DNA of 40,363 bases from Thermoplasmata archaeon (GCA_022749895.1 JAKIWS010000014.1:1-40363), one strand, 5' to 3'; counted from the first letter of the stretch, positions 6,845-16,204 are shown. Translations and numbers: made by a program. The notes: generated by a model not told the origin, from the sequence alone.

Positions 6845-8968
6845 ATGGCGGAGCTAGGCAGCGAGGGGTCCCGAGGCAGGAGCGGAAAGTCGCCGGGTCG
6901 TCGTTGGGCGGTGCTGGCGCTCGCGGTGGTCGCGATCGAGCTTCTCAGCGCCGGAGGTATCGTCCATGGATCGCGATCATCCGAGGTGGCCACACCGGGG
7001 GTCGCACCGGCGAGGAACGCCGCCGACGCGCCCGCCCAACAGGTCGCAGCCGCGGAGAGTTCGTTGGGGGGAGGCGCCGGACCTGCCGGTGGCGTGCCCT
7101 GGGTTTGCTCCGGCGGAGCCTCGGGGAGCGGGGCGCACTGTGGCGCGGCCGCAGCGCGGAACCTGCCCCGACCCCTCACGACCAACACGCTTCCGACGTG
7201 GTCACCCGCTTCGACGGTGCCGACCAACCGGCAAGAGCTGAACCTGGTGTACGACGCTCGCGACAAGTACGTGCTTCTCTTCGGCGGGGCCTCCCTCACC
7301 GCCACCCTCGGGGATACGTGGTCGTACTCGAGTGGGCTATGGAAGCAGCTCCATCCCGCGACGTCGCCCCCCGCGCGCTTCGGGGCGGGCATCGCGTTCG
7401 ACGTGGTCGACAATTACGTAGTGCTGTTCGGGGGGTCGAATGGGACGGTCGGGCTTTCGGACACCTGGAAGTTCGCGGCGGGGCTCTGGACCCAGTTGAC
7501 CCCCACGTCGAATCCCGGGGCGCTCATCGATTCGTCCATGAGTTACGACGTCAAGGACGGTTACGTCGTCCTCTTCGGAGGGCTCAAGGCCGGGCCCACC
7601 CTCAACGGTCTCACCTGGGAACTCAAGGCCGGTCAGTGGACGCACATCACGCCCACCACGTCACCCCCCGCCCGGTACCAGGCCCGGCTCGCCTACGATG
7701 CGAAGGACGGCTATCTCGTCCTCTTCGGGGGCCTGAACGCCACGTTTGCCCTCTTCGGCGACACCTGGAACTTCACGGGCGGCCAGTGGACCAAACTGAC
7801 TCCCGTCAAGTCCCCGGCGCCCCGGGCCGGCACCGGCTTGGCGTACGACGTGAAAGACAGCGAGCTGATCCTGTTCGGGGGGTCCACCGGTCTCTACGAC
7901 GTCTCCGACACGTGGAGCTTCGTCGGCGGGGTGTGGACGAAGCTCAGCACGACCTTGCACCCGTCCGGCCGCGGAGCGTTCGGGATGGCGGATGGGACCA
8001 CGACCTTGAACGTACTCGTGTTCGGCGGGTCGGGCCCGCAGGGGCTCCGCAACGACTCCTGGGAGTTCCACGGCGCTGTCTGGGCGAACCCGGCCCTCCA
8101 TGCGCCGACGGCTCGCGACGGGGCCGCGATGGCGTACGACGAGGCGGCCGGGTACGTGCTGCTGTTCGGCGGATGGGACTTCGCCAACTTCGGCGACACG
8201 TGGAAGTTCGTTCACGGTCTGTGGACGGCGCTCCATCCGTCGGTGAGTCCCGCCGCCCGCTCGTACGCTTCGATGGTGTACGACCAGGCGGACGGGTACA
8301 TCCTGCTGTTCGGAGGATCGAACAGTTCGGGCCCTCTCGGCGACACCTGGAGCTTCACCGCCGGGGTCTGGACCCAGCTCGCGCCGTCGACCGCCCCGGG
8401 GGCGAGGGACGGGGCGGCGATGGTGTACGACGCCGCCGACAGTTACGTGCTGCTCTTTGGGGGGTACGATACCTTCGGATTGCCCGACTCCAACACCTGG
8501 ACGTTCGCGGACGGGCAGTGGTCAAGCCTGACGTTGACGATCAGTGTGAACCCGAGCGCCCGGAGCTTCTCGCAGATGGCCTACGACTCCGAAGCCGGGT
8601 ACGTCGTCCTCTTCTCGGGCGAACAACTGTACAACGCCTATCCCGACACCTGGACCTACTCTGCCGGTACCTGGACGAACATCAGCTCGGGGCTCGTTGT
8701 GTTCCCGCCCGGCACGCAGCTCGGCGTCCTCGTCGATGACAGCTACGACGGTTACCTAGTCCTGTACGGTGGGCACGGCTACTCGGGCGGCGGCGGCAAC
8801 GCTACGTGGTCGTTCGTCAACGGGGGTTGGACCCAGCTCAACCCTGCCTCGAACCCCGGGCGCAACTACCTGGGGTCGGCGACGTTCGACACGCCCGACG
8901 ATTCGGTGCTTCTCTGGGGGGGTGCCATCACCGGATCCCAACTCCTGCGGGCGGGGTGGCTGTACTAA
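6845..8968 (+). CDS. Secreted/membrane-anchored Kelch-repeat protein, copy A
   Basis: A 707-aa protein. A basic N-terminus is followed by a hydrophobic segment (about residues 22-40, RRWAVLALAVVAIELLS), acting as signal peptide or anchor. A spacer of about 80 residues holds two cysteines shared with the paralogue (VPWVCSGGASGSGAHC). Then come 12 Kelch-type repeats of 50-55 residues, each with the pattern aYDxxDgYVLLFGG...DTWxFxxGxWtxLxPxxxPxAR. Twelve repeats could form one large or two six-bladed beta-propellers outside the cell, suited to ligand or surface binding. ATG 6845 is preferred over upstream starts because the paralogue has ATG at the same place. Its partner is at 16417-18537. Confidence 0.9.
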   Translation: MAELGSEGSRGRSGKSPGRRWAVLALAVVAIELLSAGGIVHGSRSSEVATPGVAPARNAADAPAQQVAAAESSLGGGAGPAGGVPWVCSGGASGSGAHCGAAAARNLPRPLTTNTLPTWSPASTVPTNRQELNLVYDARDKYVLLFGGASLTATLGDTWSYSSGLWKQLHPATSPPARFGAGIAFDVVDNYVVLFGGSNGTVGLSDTWKFAAGLWTQLTPTSNPGALIDSSMSYDVKDGYVVLFGGLKAGPTLNGLTWELKAGQWTHITPTTSPPARYQARLAYDAKDGYLVLFGGLNATFALFGDTWNFTGGQWTKLTPVKSPAPRAGTGLAYDVKDSELILFGGSTGLYDVSDTWSFVGGVWTKLSTTLHPSGRGAFGMADGTTTLNVLVFGGSGPQGLRNDSWEFHGAVWANPALHAPTARDGAAMAYDEAAGYVLLFGGWDFANFGDTWKFVHGLWTALHPSVSPAARSYASMVYDQADGYILLFGGSNSSGPLGDTWSFTAGVWTQLAPSTAPGARDGAAMVYDAADSYVLLFGGYDTFGLPDSNTWTFADGQWSSLTLTISVNPSARSFSQMAYDSEAGYVVLFSGEQLYNAYPDTWTYSAGTWTNISSGLVVFPPGTQLGVLVDDSYDGYLVLYGGHGYSGGGGNATWSFVNGGWTQLNPASNPGRNYLGSATFDTPDDSVLLWGGAITGSQLLRAGWLY

Positions 8969-8972
8969 GAGG

Positions 8973-9200
8973 CTATCCGGAAACCTCGGCCCGTGAGCTC
9001 CGTGCTGGCTTGTCGGGATCCTTCAATGCGTCGGTGACGAGCTCCTTGGCGCAGCTCGCGCAGAGGTACACGACGCCGTCATCCAGCGGGGGGGGACATC
9101 GCGAACCAACCCTTGTGAACGAACGCTGCCGCCGCGTATGGGGGCTCGCCCGGGTAGGCTAGAACCGACTGCGCGTCGCAATCCTCACCGGCGCTCCCTC
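8973..9200 (-). pseudogene. Probable frameshifted zinc-ribbon gene remnant
   Basis: On the minus strand, one frame reads DAQSVLAYPGEPPY then FVHKGWFAMS, and after a run of eight C (plus-strand G at 9088-9095) another frame continues LDDGVVYLCASCAKELVTD to a TAG at 8975-8973. Dropping one C joins them into a single zinc-finger-like protein with a CASC knuckle. No start codon is found in the upstream frame, so further damage is likely. Either a decayed gene or a sequencing/assembly error in the homopolymer. Confidence 0.4.
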
Positions 9201-9286
9201 CCTCAGTCGCTTCTCGGATTCCAACTTGAGATGCCGTGCGCCGTGTGCAGGCGCCGGGCAGGTCTTACTTATCCCCTTCGGCGGCG

Positions 9287-9294
9287 CTTAAATA
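9287..9294 (+). promoter_or_regulatory. TATA-like box upstream of the SnoaL-like gene
   Basis: CTTAAATA preceded by GGCGG looks like an archaeal BRE/TATA. It is only 22 nt before the GTG at 9309, closer than at other genes here. A second candidate, TTACTTAT at 9265-9272, would allow a short leader. Confidence 0.4.
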
Positions 9295-9308
9295 GATGGA
9301 GACCAAAA

Positions 9309-9749
9309 GTGACACAGCTCACCGAGACCCAGGCCCGTGACATGATCGCCGTGGTCAATACCCGCAACCTCGACAAGATCGTGGAACAGTACGCGGAGAA
9401 CGCGACGTTCCAGGTGCCGAACCTCGACAAGCCCCTCAAGGGGAGGGAAGCGATTCGGGCGTTCATGAAGGACAGCTTCGTCGCGTTCCCCGACTGGAAG
9501 ATCGAGACGCGCGGCATCGCCGTCTCCGGCAATGAGAGCTTCGTCGTGAATACCGTTCACGGCACCCACGACGGCCCGCTCGTGGGCCACGACGGCACGA
9601 CCATCCCGGCGACGCACAAGAAGTTCGTCCAGGAGCAGATGACGCACGTCATCCTCAACGAACACGGCAAGGTGCTGTCGCTCCGCGCGTACGGCAACCC
9701 CACCGAACTCTACTACCAGCTCGGCCTCTCGACCGCCTCGCCGAAGTAG
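9309..9749 (+). CDS. SnoaL-like/NTF2-fold protein
   Basis: A 146-aa NTF2-like protein of the SnoaL/ester-cyclase group: opening helix (ARDMIAVVNTRNLDKIVEQYAE), NATFQVPNLDKPLKGREAIRAF, then the sheet with FPDWKIETRGIAVSG, VVNTVHGTHDGPLVGHDG, and a last strand VLSLRAYGNP. Such proteins act as small-molecule isomerases, cyclases or binding proteins, and the substrate is not predictable. GTG 9309 is the natural start; ATG 9342 is the next in-frame choice if transcription starts from the 9287 box. The frame is open upstream to 9138, but that part has no protein-like character. Confidence 0.8.
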   Translation: MTQLTETQARDMIAVVNTRNLDKIVEQYAENATFQVPNLDKPLKGREAIRAFMKDSFVAFPDWKIETRGIAVSGNESFVVNTVHGTHDGPLVGHDGTTIPATHKKFVQEQMTHVILNEHGKVLSLRAYGNPTELYYQLGLSTASPK

Positions 9750-9915
9750 ATCGCCCCTGTCTTTCCCGTTCGGACAACCCCCGCCCAACTTCTTCCCGGC
9801 CCGGAATCCCCGGGCCGGTTCCCACCGTCCGAAGCAAAATATCGACCGACTTGCCTCGAGATTCGGGCTCGAGCCCACCCGGTGCCGGTTGGTCGTCGAG
9901 CCGGTTTTCGGGGGG

Positions 9916-9924
9916 TTCAAATAA
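9916..9924 (+). promoter_or_regulatory. TATA box of the ABC transporter operon
   Basis: TTCAAATAA begins 30 nt before the ATG at 9946, so the transcript of the substrate-binding protein is probably leaderless. Confidence 0.6.
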
Positions 9925-9945
9925 GGGAACCCCGTTTGCCCGTGC

Positions 9946-10830
9946 ATGCCCGAGCCTGAGATCTCACCGGCGCAAGCGCCCCCGGAGGCCCTTCGGCGTG
10001 GCGTCAGTCGCGGCGTCGTTGTCGCGGTCGTCATCGTGGTGGCTCTCCTGATGTTAGGGGCCGGCGTTTACGCCGGAAAAACGATCTACGGCGGCTCGAA
10101 ATCGACCGCGTCGAGCTTCCTCGTAGTCGGGACGAACATCCCGTTCCCTCCGTTCGAGGATTACAACTACTCGACGGGGACGTACTTCGGATTCGACATC
10201 GACCTCGCCGGCATGATCGCCAACGCTAGCCATCGGACGTTGGTCATCCAGAACTACGCGGACTTCTCGGTCCTCCTTTCGACGGTGGGCAAGGGCGGGA
10301 TCGACATGGCCGCGTCCGCCATCACGGAGTCAGGGAGCGCAGGAGCGGCCCGCAACGCGACGATGGCGTTCTCCAACAACTACTACGACGCGAATCAAGC
10401 CGTGCTCGTGCGATCGTCCAGCAGCCTCAGCTGCGCGTCCAACATCTGTTCGGCGAACGATCTCAAGACACTGATCGTGGGTATGCAATCGGGCACCACG
10501 AGCCAGTCTTGGGGCGACCAGTACCTGAAGCCGAACATGACACATCCGAACACCCAGTACCAGTTGTTCACCACCGTCGACACGGAGCTCACGGCCCTTC
10601 GGGCGAGCTCCCTCGATGCGGTCGTGATCGACGCGGCCCCGGCGGCCGCGATCGCGGCCTCTTCCGGCGGCGCCCTCAAGGTCGCCGGAACGATCATCAC
10701 CGGGGAGCTCTACGGTTTCGCCGTGGCGCACGGCGACCCCGAGGGCCTGCTCCCGGTCATCAACAGCGTGCTCGCCAAGGCGATGGCGGATGGCACGTAC
10801 CAGGCCCTGATCCACAAGTGGTTCAAGTGA
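9946..10830 (+). CDS. Amino-acid ABC transporter substrate-binding protein
   Basis: A 294-aa family 3 solute-binding protein. An N-terminal membrane anchor (about residues 24-43, VVVAVVIVVALLMLGAGVYA) has no lipobox Cys, so it is tethered by the helix itself. The binding lobes carry LVVGTNIPFPPFEDYN, the family signature GFDIDLAGMIA, a hinge region around IVGMQSGTTSQSWG, and LDAVVIDAAPAAA. Such proteins capture polar amino acids (Gln, Glu, Arg, His group) outside the membrane and deliver them to the permease. It is the first gene of a four-gene set with two permeases and an ATPase; a GC-rich inverted repeat follows its stop. Confidence 0.9.
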   Translation: MPEPEISPAQAPPEALRRGVSRGVVVAVVIVVALLMLGAGVYAGKTIYGGSKSTASSFLVVGTNIPFPPFEDYNYSTGTYFGFDIDLAGMIANASHRTLVIQNYADFSVLLSTVGKGGIDMAASAITESGSAGAARNATMAFSNNYYDANQAVLVRSSSSLSCASNICSANDLKTLIVGMQSGTTSQSWGDQYLKPNMTHPNTQYQLFTTVDTELTALRASSLDAVVIDAAPAAAIAASSGGALKVAGTIITGELYGFAVAHGDPEGLLPVINSVLAKAMADGTYQALIHKWFK

Positions 10831-10837
10831 GCCGTCC

Positions 10838-10853
10838 CCGGTCGGCCGACCGG
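10838..10853. repeat. Perfect GC palindrome after the binding-protein gene
   Basis: CCGGTCGGCCGACCGG is a 16-bp perfect inverted repeat 7 nt after the stop codon. A hairpin here could protect the 3' end of the binding-protein message or reduce read-through, giving more binding protein than permease. Inferred. Confidence 0.45.
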
Positions 10854-10928
10854 TTTCCTCGGGGCTAATCGGGGGGGCGGTTGGCGGCCCCCTCCATCCA
10901 TCCGGGGGGCACGCCCGCCCCGGTAACA

Positions 10929-11762
10929 ATGCGGCCCGCGAGCCGATGGACCCGCGCGGCGGTCCTTGCCCGGGCTTTACGGGTTGGAATTGGCGTGGCG
11001 GCCACCCTCGCGGGGTACGGGTTCATCGTGTGGCTCGGCACGGTCGGAGTGTACAACCTGGCGTACGCCAAAGGGCTCGTCCCCGCTCTCTGGCAGGGCT
11101 TTGTGCTTAGCGTTCTCATCGTGGCGGTCGTCATCCCCATTGGGTTCGCGGTCGGCTTCTTCGTCGGCTGGGCGCGCACCCTCCGCAATCCGATCGTGCG
11201 GGGACTCGCCTCGGTGTACGTCGACTTCTTTCGCAGCATGCCGCCGATCGTCCTGATCGCCTTCGCCTTCCTGCTCGGCTTGATCGCGCTTCGAACGACG
11301 ATCGCGGACCCCTTCCTCCTCCATTGGATCATCCTCTGGCTCGGGGTGCTGGCGCTCGCCTTCCACACCGCCGCGTACCAGGCGGAGATCGTCCGGGCGG
11401 GCATCCTATCGGTGCCGTCCTCCCAATCCGAAGCGGCCCAGTCGCTCGGCCTCACACGGGGTCAGACGATGCTGCGGGTCGTTCTCCCCCAGGCATTCCG
11501 GGTCTCCCTCCCGGCACTCGGGAACGAGTTCTCCTCGGTGATCAAGGATACCTCCCTGCTGAGCGTGATCGGTTGGCTCGAGCTGAGCGGCCTCGCTCTC
11601 GTCCAGATCTACTCCGGGATCCTCGTCTACCCACTGGCACCTGTCGTCATCTGGCTCGAGGTCGCCGTATTCTACTTCGCGATCACGTTCGCGCTCAATT
11701 CGAGCGTCCGCGTCCTCGAGAACTCGTTCAAAGTCCCTGGACTGGAGGCGGCTCGTCTGTGA
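10929..11762 (+). CDS. Amino-acid ABC transporter permease 1
   Basis: A 277-aa HisM/GlnP-type membrane protein with about five to six hydrophobic segments ([82 protein letters not shown]). The EAA loop that contacts the ATPase is [23 protein letters not shown] 10929 is the best start; the frame is open to 10881, but that part has no hydrophobic or conserved character. Its stop overlaps the GTG of the ATPase gene (GTGA). Confidence 0.9.
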   Translation: MRPASRWTRAAVLARALRVGIGVAATLAGYGFIVWLGTVGVYNLAYAKGLVPALWQGFVLSVLIVAVVIPIGFAVGFFVGWARTLRNPIVRGLASVYVDFFRSMPPIVLIAFAFLLGLIALRTTIADPFLLHWIILWLGVLALAFHTAAYQAEIVRAGILSVPSSQSEAAQSLGLTRGQTMLRVVLPQAFRVSLPALGNEFSSVIKDTSLLSVIGWLELSGLALVQIYSGILVYPLAPVVIWLEVAVFYFAITFALNSSVRVLENSFKVPGLEAARL

Positions 11763-12490
11763 GCACGCTGTCCATTCGCGCCGTCGAAAAGTGGTACGGT
11801 GCGCTCCACGTCTTGCGGGGGGTGGACCTGGACGTCGAGAAGAGCCAAACGGTCTGCATCATCGGCCCCTCCGGGTCGGGAAAATCGACGTTACTCCGCT
11901 GCACGAACCTGCTCGTGGCTCCGGACGGCGGGGAGATCCTCCTCGACGGGGTCCGCGTCAACTCTCCCTCAATACGACCGGAGTGGGTCCGGCAGCAGAT
12001 CGGCATGGTGTTCCAGTCGTTCCACCTGTTCACGCACCTGACCGCCCTGCGCAACGTGACCTTGGGCCTGGTCCGGGTCAAGAAGTTGGACCGGACGGCC
12101 GCGGAAGCGAAGGCGCTCCAGGAGCTCGAACGGGTTGGGCTGGGCGCCAAGCTGCACGCCTATCCGGCCCAGCTCTCGGGGGGCCAGCAACAGCGGGTCG
12201 CGATCGCCCGAGCTCTCGCGATGGACCCGAAGATCCTGCTCTTCGACGAACCGACGAGCGCGCTCGACCCGGAGTACATCCGGGAGGTGCTCGACGTCAT
12301 GGCCCAGTTGGCGAAGGATGGGATGACGATGGTCGTCGTGAGCCACGAGATGTCGTTCGCGCGCGAGGTCGCCGACCGGATCGTCTTCTTCGACCAGGGC
12401 CAGGTCGTCGAGCAAGGGACGCCGGAAGAGATCTTCGACCGCCCCGGGCACGACCGAACGAAAGCGTTCGTTGGGAAGATCCTGAGGTGA
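11759..12490 (+). CDS. Polar amino-acid ABC transporter ATPase (GlnQ/HisP-like)
   Basis: A 243-aa ABC ATPase. Walker [13 protein letters not shown]-loop [13 protein letters not shown], signature [15 protein letters not shown], Walker [14 protein letters not shown], and switch His in [17 protein letters not shown] are all intact. The typical polar amino-acid ending [15 protein letters not shown]...L is present. GTG 11759 overlaps the upstream permease stop, so the two are co-translated. The open frame reaches back to 11324, but that extension is antisense-like reading of the permease gene in another frame. Confidence 0.93.
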   Translation: MSTLSIRAVEKWYGALHVLRGVDLDVEKSQTVCIIGPSGSGKSTLLRCTNLLVAPDGGEILLDGVRVNSPSIRPEWVRQQIGMVFQSFHLFTHLTALRNVTLGLVRVKKLDRTAAEAKALQELERVGLGAKLHAYPAQLSGGQQQRVAIARALAMDPKILLFDEPTSALDPEYIREVLDVMAQLAKDGMTMVVVSHEMSFAREVADRIVFFDQGQVVEQGTPEEIFDRPGHDRTKAFVGKILR

Positions 12491-12497
12491 ACCGAAG

Positions 12498-13439
12498 TTG
12501 ATTCGTCCAGATCCGGCCCCGACCCCGCCGACGCCGGCTTCGCACCGTTCTCCCCTCCCGAAAAGCTTGGGGGCGACCGTCCTCCGGAGCCCTGCCGTCG
12601 GGATCGGTGCGGGGGTCGCGATCTCCGTCCTCCTTTTCTTCGCCCTCGGCGAACTCGGGTTTTACAGCCTACCCTTCATCCTCCAGTACCTTCCGACGGG
12701 CGTCGGCCCTGCCGAGGCTTCCCTCGAGCTCACGACGCTCTCGTTCCTAATCGGATTCGGCCTCGCCCTCCCCCTCGGGGTGATCCGGGCGTACCCTCCG
12801 AGGATCGTTCGCAAGCATCCGAACGTTCCGCACCGGGCGGCCGATTCTTTGCCGAAAAAGTTGCTCGCCTGGCCGCTCTACGGGTTCGCCACTGCCTACG
12901 TGGCCGTGATCCGGGGAACGCCGTTCCTCGTCCAGGTCTTCCTGGTCTACTACGCGGTGATCTTCGCCTACCCGCGCCTCATGCTCTTCGGCCTGAGTGC
13001 GCCCTTCTGGGCCGGGCTCCTCGCGCTGACCATCAACACGACCGGTTACCAGGCCGAAGCCCTCCGGGGCGGATTCCAGTCGGTCGAAGGCTCCCAGATC
13101 GAGGCGGCCCGGGCGATCGGCATGACCAAGTTCCAGACGTTCTGGAGCGTCACGTTCCCTCAAGGGATCCGCCTCGTCACGCTCCCCCTAACGAACGAAT
13201 GGATCTCCAATTTCAAGACGAGCGCGATCTTGAGCTACATTGCTTTCGCGGAGCTGTTCTTCTGGAGTCGGACGTACATCGCCTACCAGCTCGCCCGCCC
13301 GATCGAGGCGTTCGTGATGATCGCGATCTTTTACCTCGTGATCAACGTCACGCTGAGCCGCGTCGTCTGCTACGTCGAAGCGCGCCGACGTATTCCGGGA
13401 CTCGGAACCCAGATCATGCCGGGGCCGCACCGCGTGTAG
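12498..13439 (+). CDS. Amino-acid ABC transporter permease 2
   Basis: A 313-aa HisQ/HisM-type permease that starts with TTG 7 nt after the ATPase stop. It has a Pro-rich cytosolic N-terminus, about five to six membrane segments ([85 protein letters not shown]) and an EAA loop [20 protein letters not shown]. Longer than permease 1 through an extra charged loop at about 95-120. The two permeases probably form a heterodimer with the ATPase at 11759. Organisation of the set: binding protein, permease, ATPase, permease. Confidence 0.9.
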   Translation: MIRPDPAPTPPTPASHRSPLPKSLGATVLRSPAVGIGAGVAISVLLFFALGELGFYSLPFILQYLPTGVGPAEASLELTTLSFLIGFGLALPLGVIRAYPPRIVRKHPNVPHRAADSLPKKLLAWPLYGFATAYVAVIRGTPFLVQVFLVYYAVIFAYPRLMLFGLSAPFWAGLLALTINTTGYQAEALRGGFQSVEGSQIEAARAIGMTKFQTFWSVTFPQGIRLVTLPLTNEWISNFKTSAILSYIAFAELFFWSRTYIAYQLARPIEAFVMIAIFYLVINVTLSRVVCYVEARRRIPGLGTQIMPGPHRV

Positions 13440-13563
13440 CGCCGGCCCCGGAGGGGAGGTTTCCGCGGGAATCCTCCGCCACCTGGCCCGTGGCCGGGGA
13501 TCGCGCTTAGTGCTCGAGATTTAGCGAAAGCTAGGCCGCGACCTGTTCGATCGGCCGATGCGG

Positions 13564-14655
13564 TCAGATCCCCAGTGAAACCGGGTAGCCCCCGAACATC
13601 CAGGGGACGCCGAAGCCTCCTCCGCCGGGGATCCCGATGAATCCCGCGGACGCGGAGGTGACGGCGTTAGCGAACAGGAGGGTCCCATTGAGAGCCCCGA
13701 TGATGGCGATGAACAATGGCGCCGGATACGAGCAGGGACCGCCAATCGAGCAGGTCGAGTAGGAGACGGCCCAATTGCTGGGAATCGTGTAGTTGAGGAG
13801 GAACGGAGGCGGGGGAGGCGGCGGGGGCGGAGGCGGTGGCGGGCTCCCGTTCGCCGGGGGGCCGCCACCACCAGAAGGCGGGCCGACGAATGGCCCGGAC
13901 GCGAACGTCAGGTCCCCGTGGATCATGAGCGTCGCGCTGGCACCCGAGTAATTGGCCCGGAACGCGGCGCCTCCCCAAGCGTCCGCGACCGACATGGCGT
14001 TAGGCGAATCGATGGCCGCCGAGGAGATCGGGCTGAATTGCGCGTAGGGCCGCGTGCACGGACCGGCCCCGAGAAGGGCGTAGAGGCTGGCATGCCCGTT
14101 GAAGACTTTCACCAACTGGAGAGCTCCCGCGGCGTCCCGGAACAACACGAACCAGGCGGGAGAGCGACCCGGTGACCCGCCGGTCGACGACCCCGGAACA
14201 GGCGTTCCGGAGAGATTCTCGCCCGCCCCTACGATCCAGGCACATCCGCCCGGAGAGGTGGTTCCGTTCACCGTGTTAGGTCCAGGAACCGTAAGGGGGG
14301 CACGGAAGTTGAACGCGACCGCGAGGATCGGCGACCACGGACCGCCGGGCATGGAGGCGATCGTGAACTCGGCCGCCGCACGCGCTTGCGAAAAAGTGAC
14401 CGAGGAGGTCGCCGGGGATCCACCGGACTTGAAGAAAGGCAGGGCCTTCGACCACGGGGCCACGCCCGAATAACCCGGGACGAGCACGATCGCAACGACG
14501 ATCGCGGTCATCAGGAGAATCACGATCCGCCGGCTCGTCCCCGTCTTTCGAAAGTGTCCCTCGATGGGGAGAACCTTGGAATCTTGAGGCCCAGGGGGCG
14601 CCGAATCCGGGCCCCGCGGCTCCGCTGGCCCCGACCCTAGTGAGTCCGCGATCAT
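13564..14655 (-). CDS. Membrane-anchored secreted protein with a poly-proline run
   Basis: A 363-aa protein of unknown function. A cytosolic Pro-rich N-terminus (1-42) is followed by one membrane helix (about 44-60, IVILLMTAIVVAIVLVP) and an outside domain rich in Gly/Ser/Pro with two Cys pairs. An extracellular domain of about 190 residues is followed by a run of 13 prolines after Asn-Gly-Ser and then a C-terminal domain (NYTIPSNWAVSYSTCSIGGPC) that ends in Gly-rich hydrophobic strands. ATG 14655 places the helix as expected for a signal anchor; the frame runs to 14838 but overlaps the promoter of the next gene. It converges on the ABC operon. Confidence 0.75.
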   Translation of the reverse strand: MIADSLGSGPAEPRGPDSAPPGPQDSKVLPIEGHFRKTGTSRRIVILLMTAIVVAIVLVPGYSGVAPWSKALPFFKSGGSPATSSVTFSQARAAAEFTIASMPGGPWSPILAVAFNFRAPLTVPGPNTVNGTTSPGGCAWIVGAGENLSGTPVPGSSTGGSPGRSPAWFVLFRDAAGALQLVKVFNGHASLYALLGAGPCTRPYAQFSPISSAAIDSPNAMSVADAWGGAAFRANYSGASATLMIHGDLTFASGPFVGPPSGGGGPPANGSPPPPPPPPPPPPPFLLNYTIPSNWAVSYSTCSIGGPCSYPAPLFIAIIGALNGTLLFANAVTSASAGFIGIPGGGGFGVPWMFGGYPVSLGI

Positions 14656-14840
14656 CTCGATCTGCGGTCCGCCTTCGCGGCCGACACGGCTTCGACGTAC
14701 ATCACGTTCGCGCACGGGCACGCGTCGTGCCTCGCGAACCCCGCGCAAGGCCGACGACCGAGGGCGCGGTCGGATCTCCGTTCGACCAAACATCCTTCGG
14801 ATGAAGTTGCTACACCTCTGAGCCGAGTCGGGAGCCAACC

Positions 14841-15371
14841 ATGCCGACCAAAGCGGGGATCAGGCGCTTCACGGTGATGGCAATGCTCCAAGCGGCGCGA
14901 GCGAGCGCGCTCGGCCTCGAGCAGGACTCCGCGTACTCCTGGGGATTGAACCGGGCGATCTTCTACGCCGCCGCCAAGCGCGGGTTCCGCCAGTCTTCGG
15001 GAGAGCCCTCGTCCGGTGCCAGCTCGCCCGCCGCTCGGCCCGACGAGCCCACGCTCTACCGATTGGGCCACGACGAAGCGTACCGCGACCCGACGAGTTC
15101 GAAACTCTACTTCATGATCGGCGGCAAGCGGCAAACGAAAACGGAGTTCGAGCACTCGGTCGGCGTCCGATTCGGCTCGGCGAAGAACTTTCAGGTGGCC
15201 TGGGCCGAGGCGCTTCAGATCGTGAAGGGATTCGACCGCCGAACGCTCGAATCCCCCCAGGAGTTCTACGCGCAGGTGTACAAACCCCGCCGCGACGAGC
15301 TCGCTGCGGCATGGGCCGAAAAGTTCGGCGTGCCGTACGCCCCGTCGCCCGGATCAAGACGCTCGAAATAG
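14841..15371 (+). CDS. Unknown conserved protein, cassette copy B
   Basis: A 176-aa paralogue of the protein at 5344-5874, with exactly the same length. The N-terminal block and the C-terminal motifs (LYRLGHDEAYRDP, KLYFMIGG, FGSAKNFQVAW, FGVPY) are kept, whereas the Ser/Pro/Ala linker differs. Basic at the C-terminus (SPGSRRSK). No membrane segment. Equal length despite a divergent linker suggests that selection holds the spacing of the two blocks. Function unknown. Confidence 0.85.
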   Translation: MPTKAGIRRFTVMAMLQAARASALGLEQDSAYSWGLNRAIFYAAAKRGFRQSSGEPSSGASSPAARPDEPTLYRLGHDEAYRDPTSSKLYFMIGGKRQTKTEFEHSVGVRFGSAKNFQVAWAEALQIVKGFDRRTLESPQEFYAQVYKPRRDELAAAWAEKFGVPYAPSPGSRRSK

Positions 15372-15455
15372 TCGTTCCGGAAGGATCGACGATCGCCCTC
15401 GGCATCGCCCCCGAGCTGGCGTGGAAATCCTGGGGTTGATCGGTAGCCGGTTACC

Positions 15456-16163
15456 CTAGCGGGGACGCGGCTGCGGCGACGACCGGCGAAGCAATCGGGC
15501 GCTGTAGGAGGGCAGCAAACCGCGCCGGGTTTTCCAGGCCCCGTCGGTCGAGGCGGGGCCGTACTCGGTCTGTGCGAAGATGAAATCGCGTTCGAAGTAC
15601 ACCGTCATGTCGCCCAGCGAGAGCCGGTGCGGCGGGCCGAACTTTTGCGTCGCCTCCCGGGCGATCCACGCCGGAATGTAGGTCCCGCCGGGTCGAAGCA
15701 CCCGTCGAACCTCGCGAACATACCCCGGGCGGAGATTCACCGGAAGCGTGTGGAAGCACCCAACGTCCGTGACGACCCGGAATCTCCCCCGGGCGAACGG
15801 AAGGTTGAGCGCGTCCCCGACGCGAAACTCGGCGGCGACCCGACCCGATTCTGCCCGCCGTTGCGCCCCGGCGATCGCGCCCGGGGAGATGTCCACGCCG
15901 GTAACACGGAAGCCCTGGCGCGCGAGCCACAACGCGTTCGTCCCCGCCCCGCATCCCACGTCGAGCAGGGGTCCGGGCGGCACGATTTGGCGTTCCTTAA
16001 CGGCGCGAACAATGGAGGGGAACGGCTTCTCGGAGAACCAGGGAAGATCCCGGTACGGCGTCTTCGCGTACGTCTCGGCCCACGCTTTGCGGAGCTCCGA
16101 GGGCAACCCTCCCCCGGGGGCGGCGCGGCGGTCAGGTTTCCTAGCGGGTTTCGAGGACGACAA
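15456..16163 (-). CDS. Class I SAM-dependent methyltransferase, cassette copy B
   Basis: A 235-aa paralogue of 5887-6594: motif I LLDVGCGAGTNALWLA, VTGVDISPGAIAGAQ, VGDALNLPFARG, RRVLRPGGTYIPAW. TTG start at 16163 followed by Ser-Ser-Ser-Lys, matching copy A. The differences are spread over the whole chain while the SAM-binding motifs and the block DVGCFHTLPV are the same, so both copies look active. Shares a divergent intergenic region of about 250 bp with the Kelch gene. Confidence 0.88.
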   Translation of the reverse strand: MSSSKPARKPDRRAAPGGGLPSELRKAWAETYAKTPYRDLPWFSEKPFPSIVRAVKERQIVPPGPLLDVGCGAGTNALWLARQGFRVTGVDISPGAIAGAQRRAESGRVAAEFRVGDALNLPFARGRFRVVTDVGCFHTLPVNLRPGYVREVRRVLRPGGTYIPAWIAREATQKFGPPHRLSLGDMTVYFERDFIFAQTEYGPASTDGAWKTRRGLLPSYSARLLRRSSPQPRPR

Positions 16164-16186
16164 CGGGCCGTCGCAGAATCCGTTCG

Positions 16187-16204
16187 GCGGAAGAAACCTC
16201 GCCC
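16187..16204 (-). promoter_or_regulatory. Conserved promoter island of methyltransferase B
   Basis: Identical to 6617-6634 (GCGGAAGAAACCTCGCCC), at the same distance from the methyltransferase start. See copy A for interpretation. Confidence 0.5.

Larger units (their letters stand above)
5344..8968. repeat. Duplicated three-gene cassette, copy A
   Basis: Unknown 176-aa gene (+), methyltransferase (-) and Kelch gene (+). The same genes recur in the same order and orientation at 14841-18537. In the first 49 residues of the 176-aa proteins 43 are identical. The methyltransferases have equal length, and the Kelch proteins differ by one residue in length and share 12 repeats each. Confidence 0.9.

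Noticed and set aside
6595-7413. 508-aa version of methyltransferase A
   Set aside because: The extra part reads antisense through the Kelch gene, and the paralogue is only 235 aa long.
11324-11758. 388-aa version of the ABC ATPase
   Set aside because: The extension lies inside the permease gene in another frame; the conserved ATPase begins at GTG 11759.
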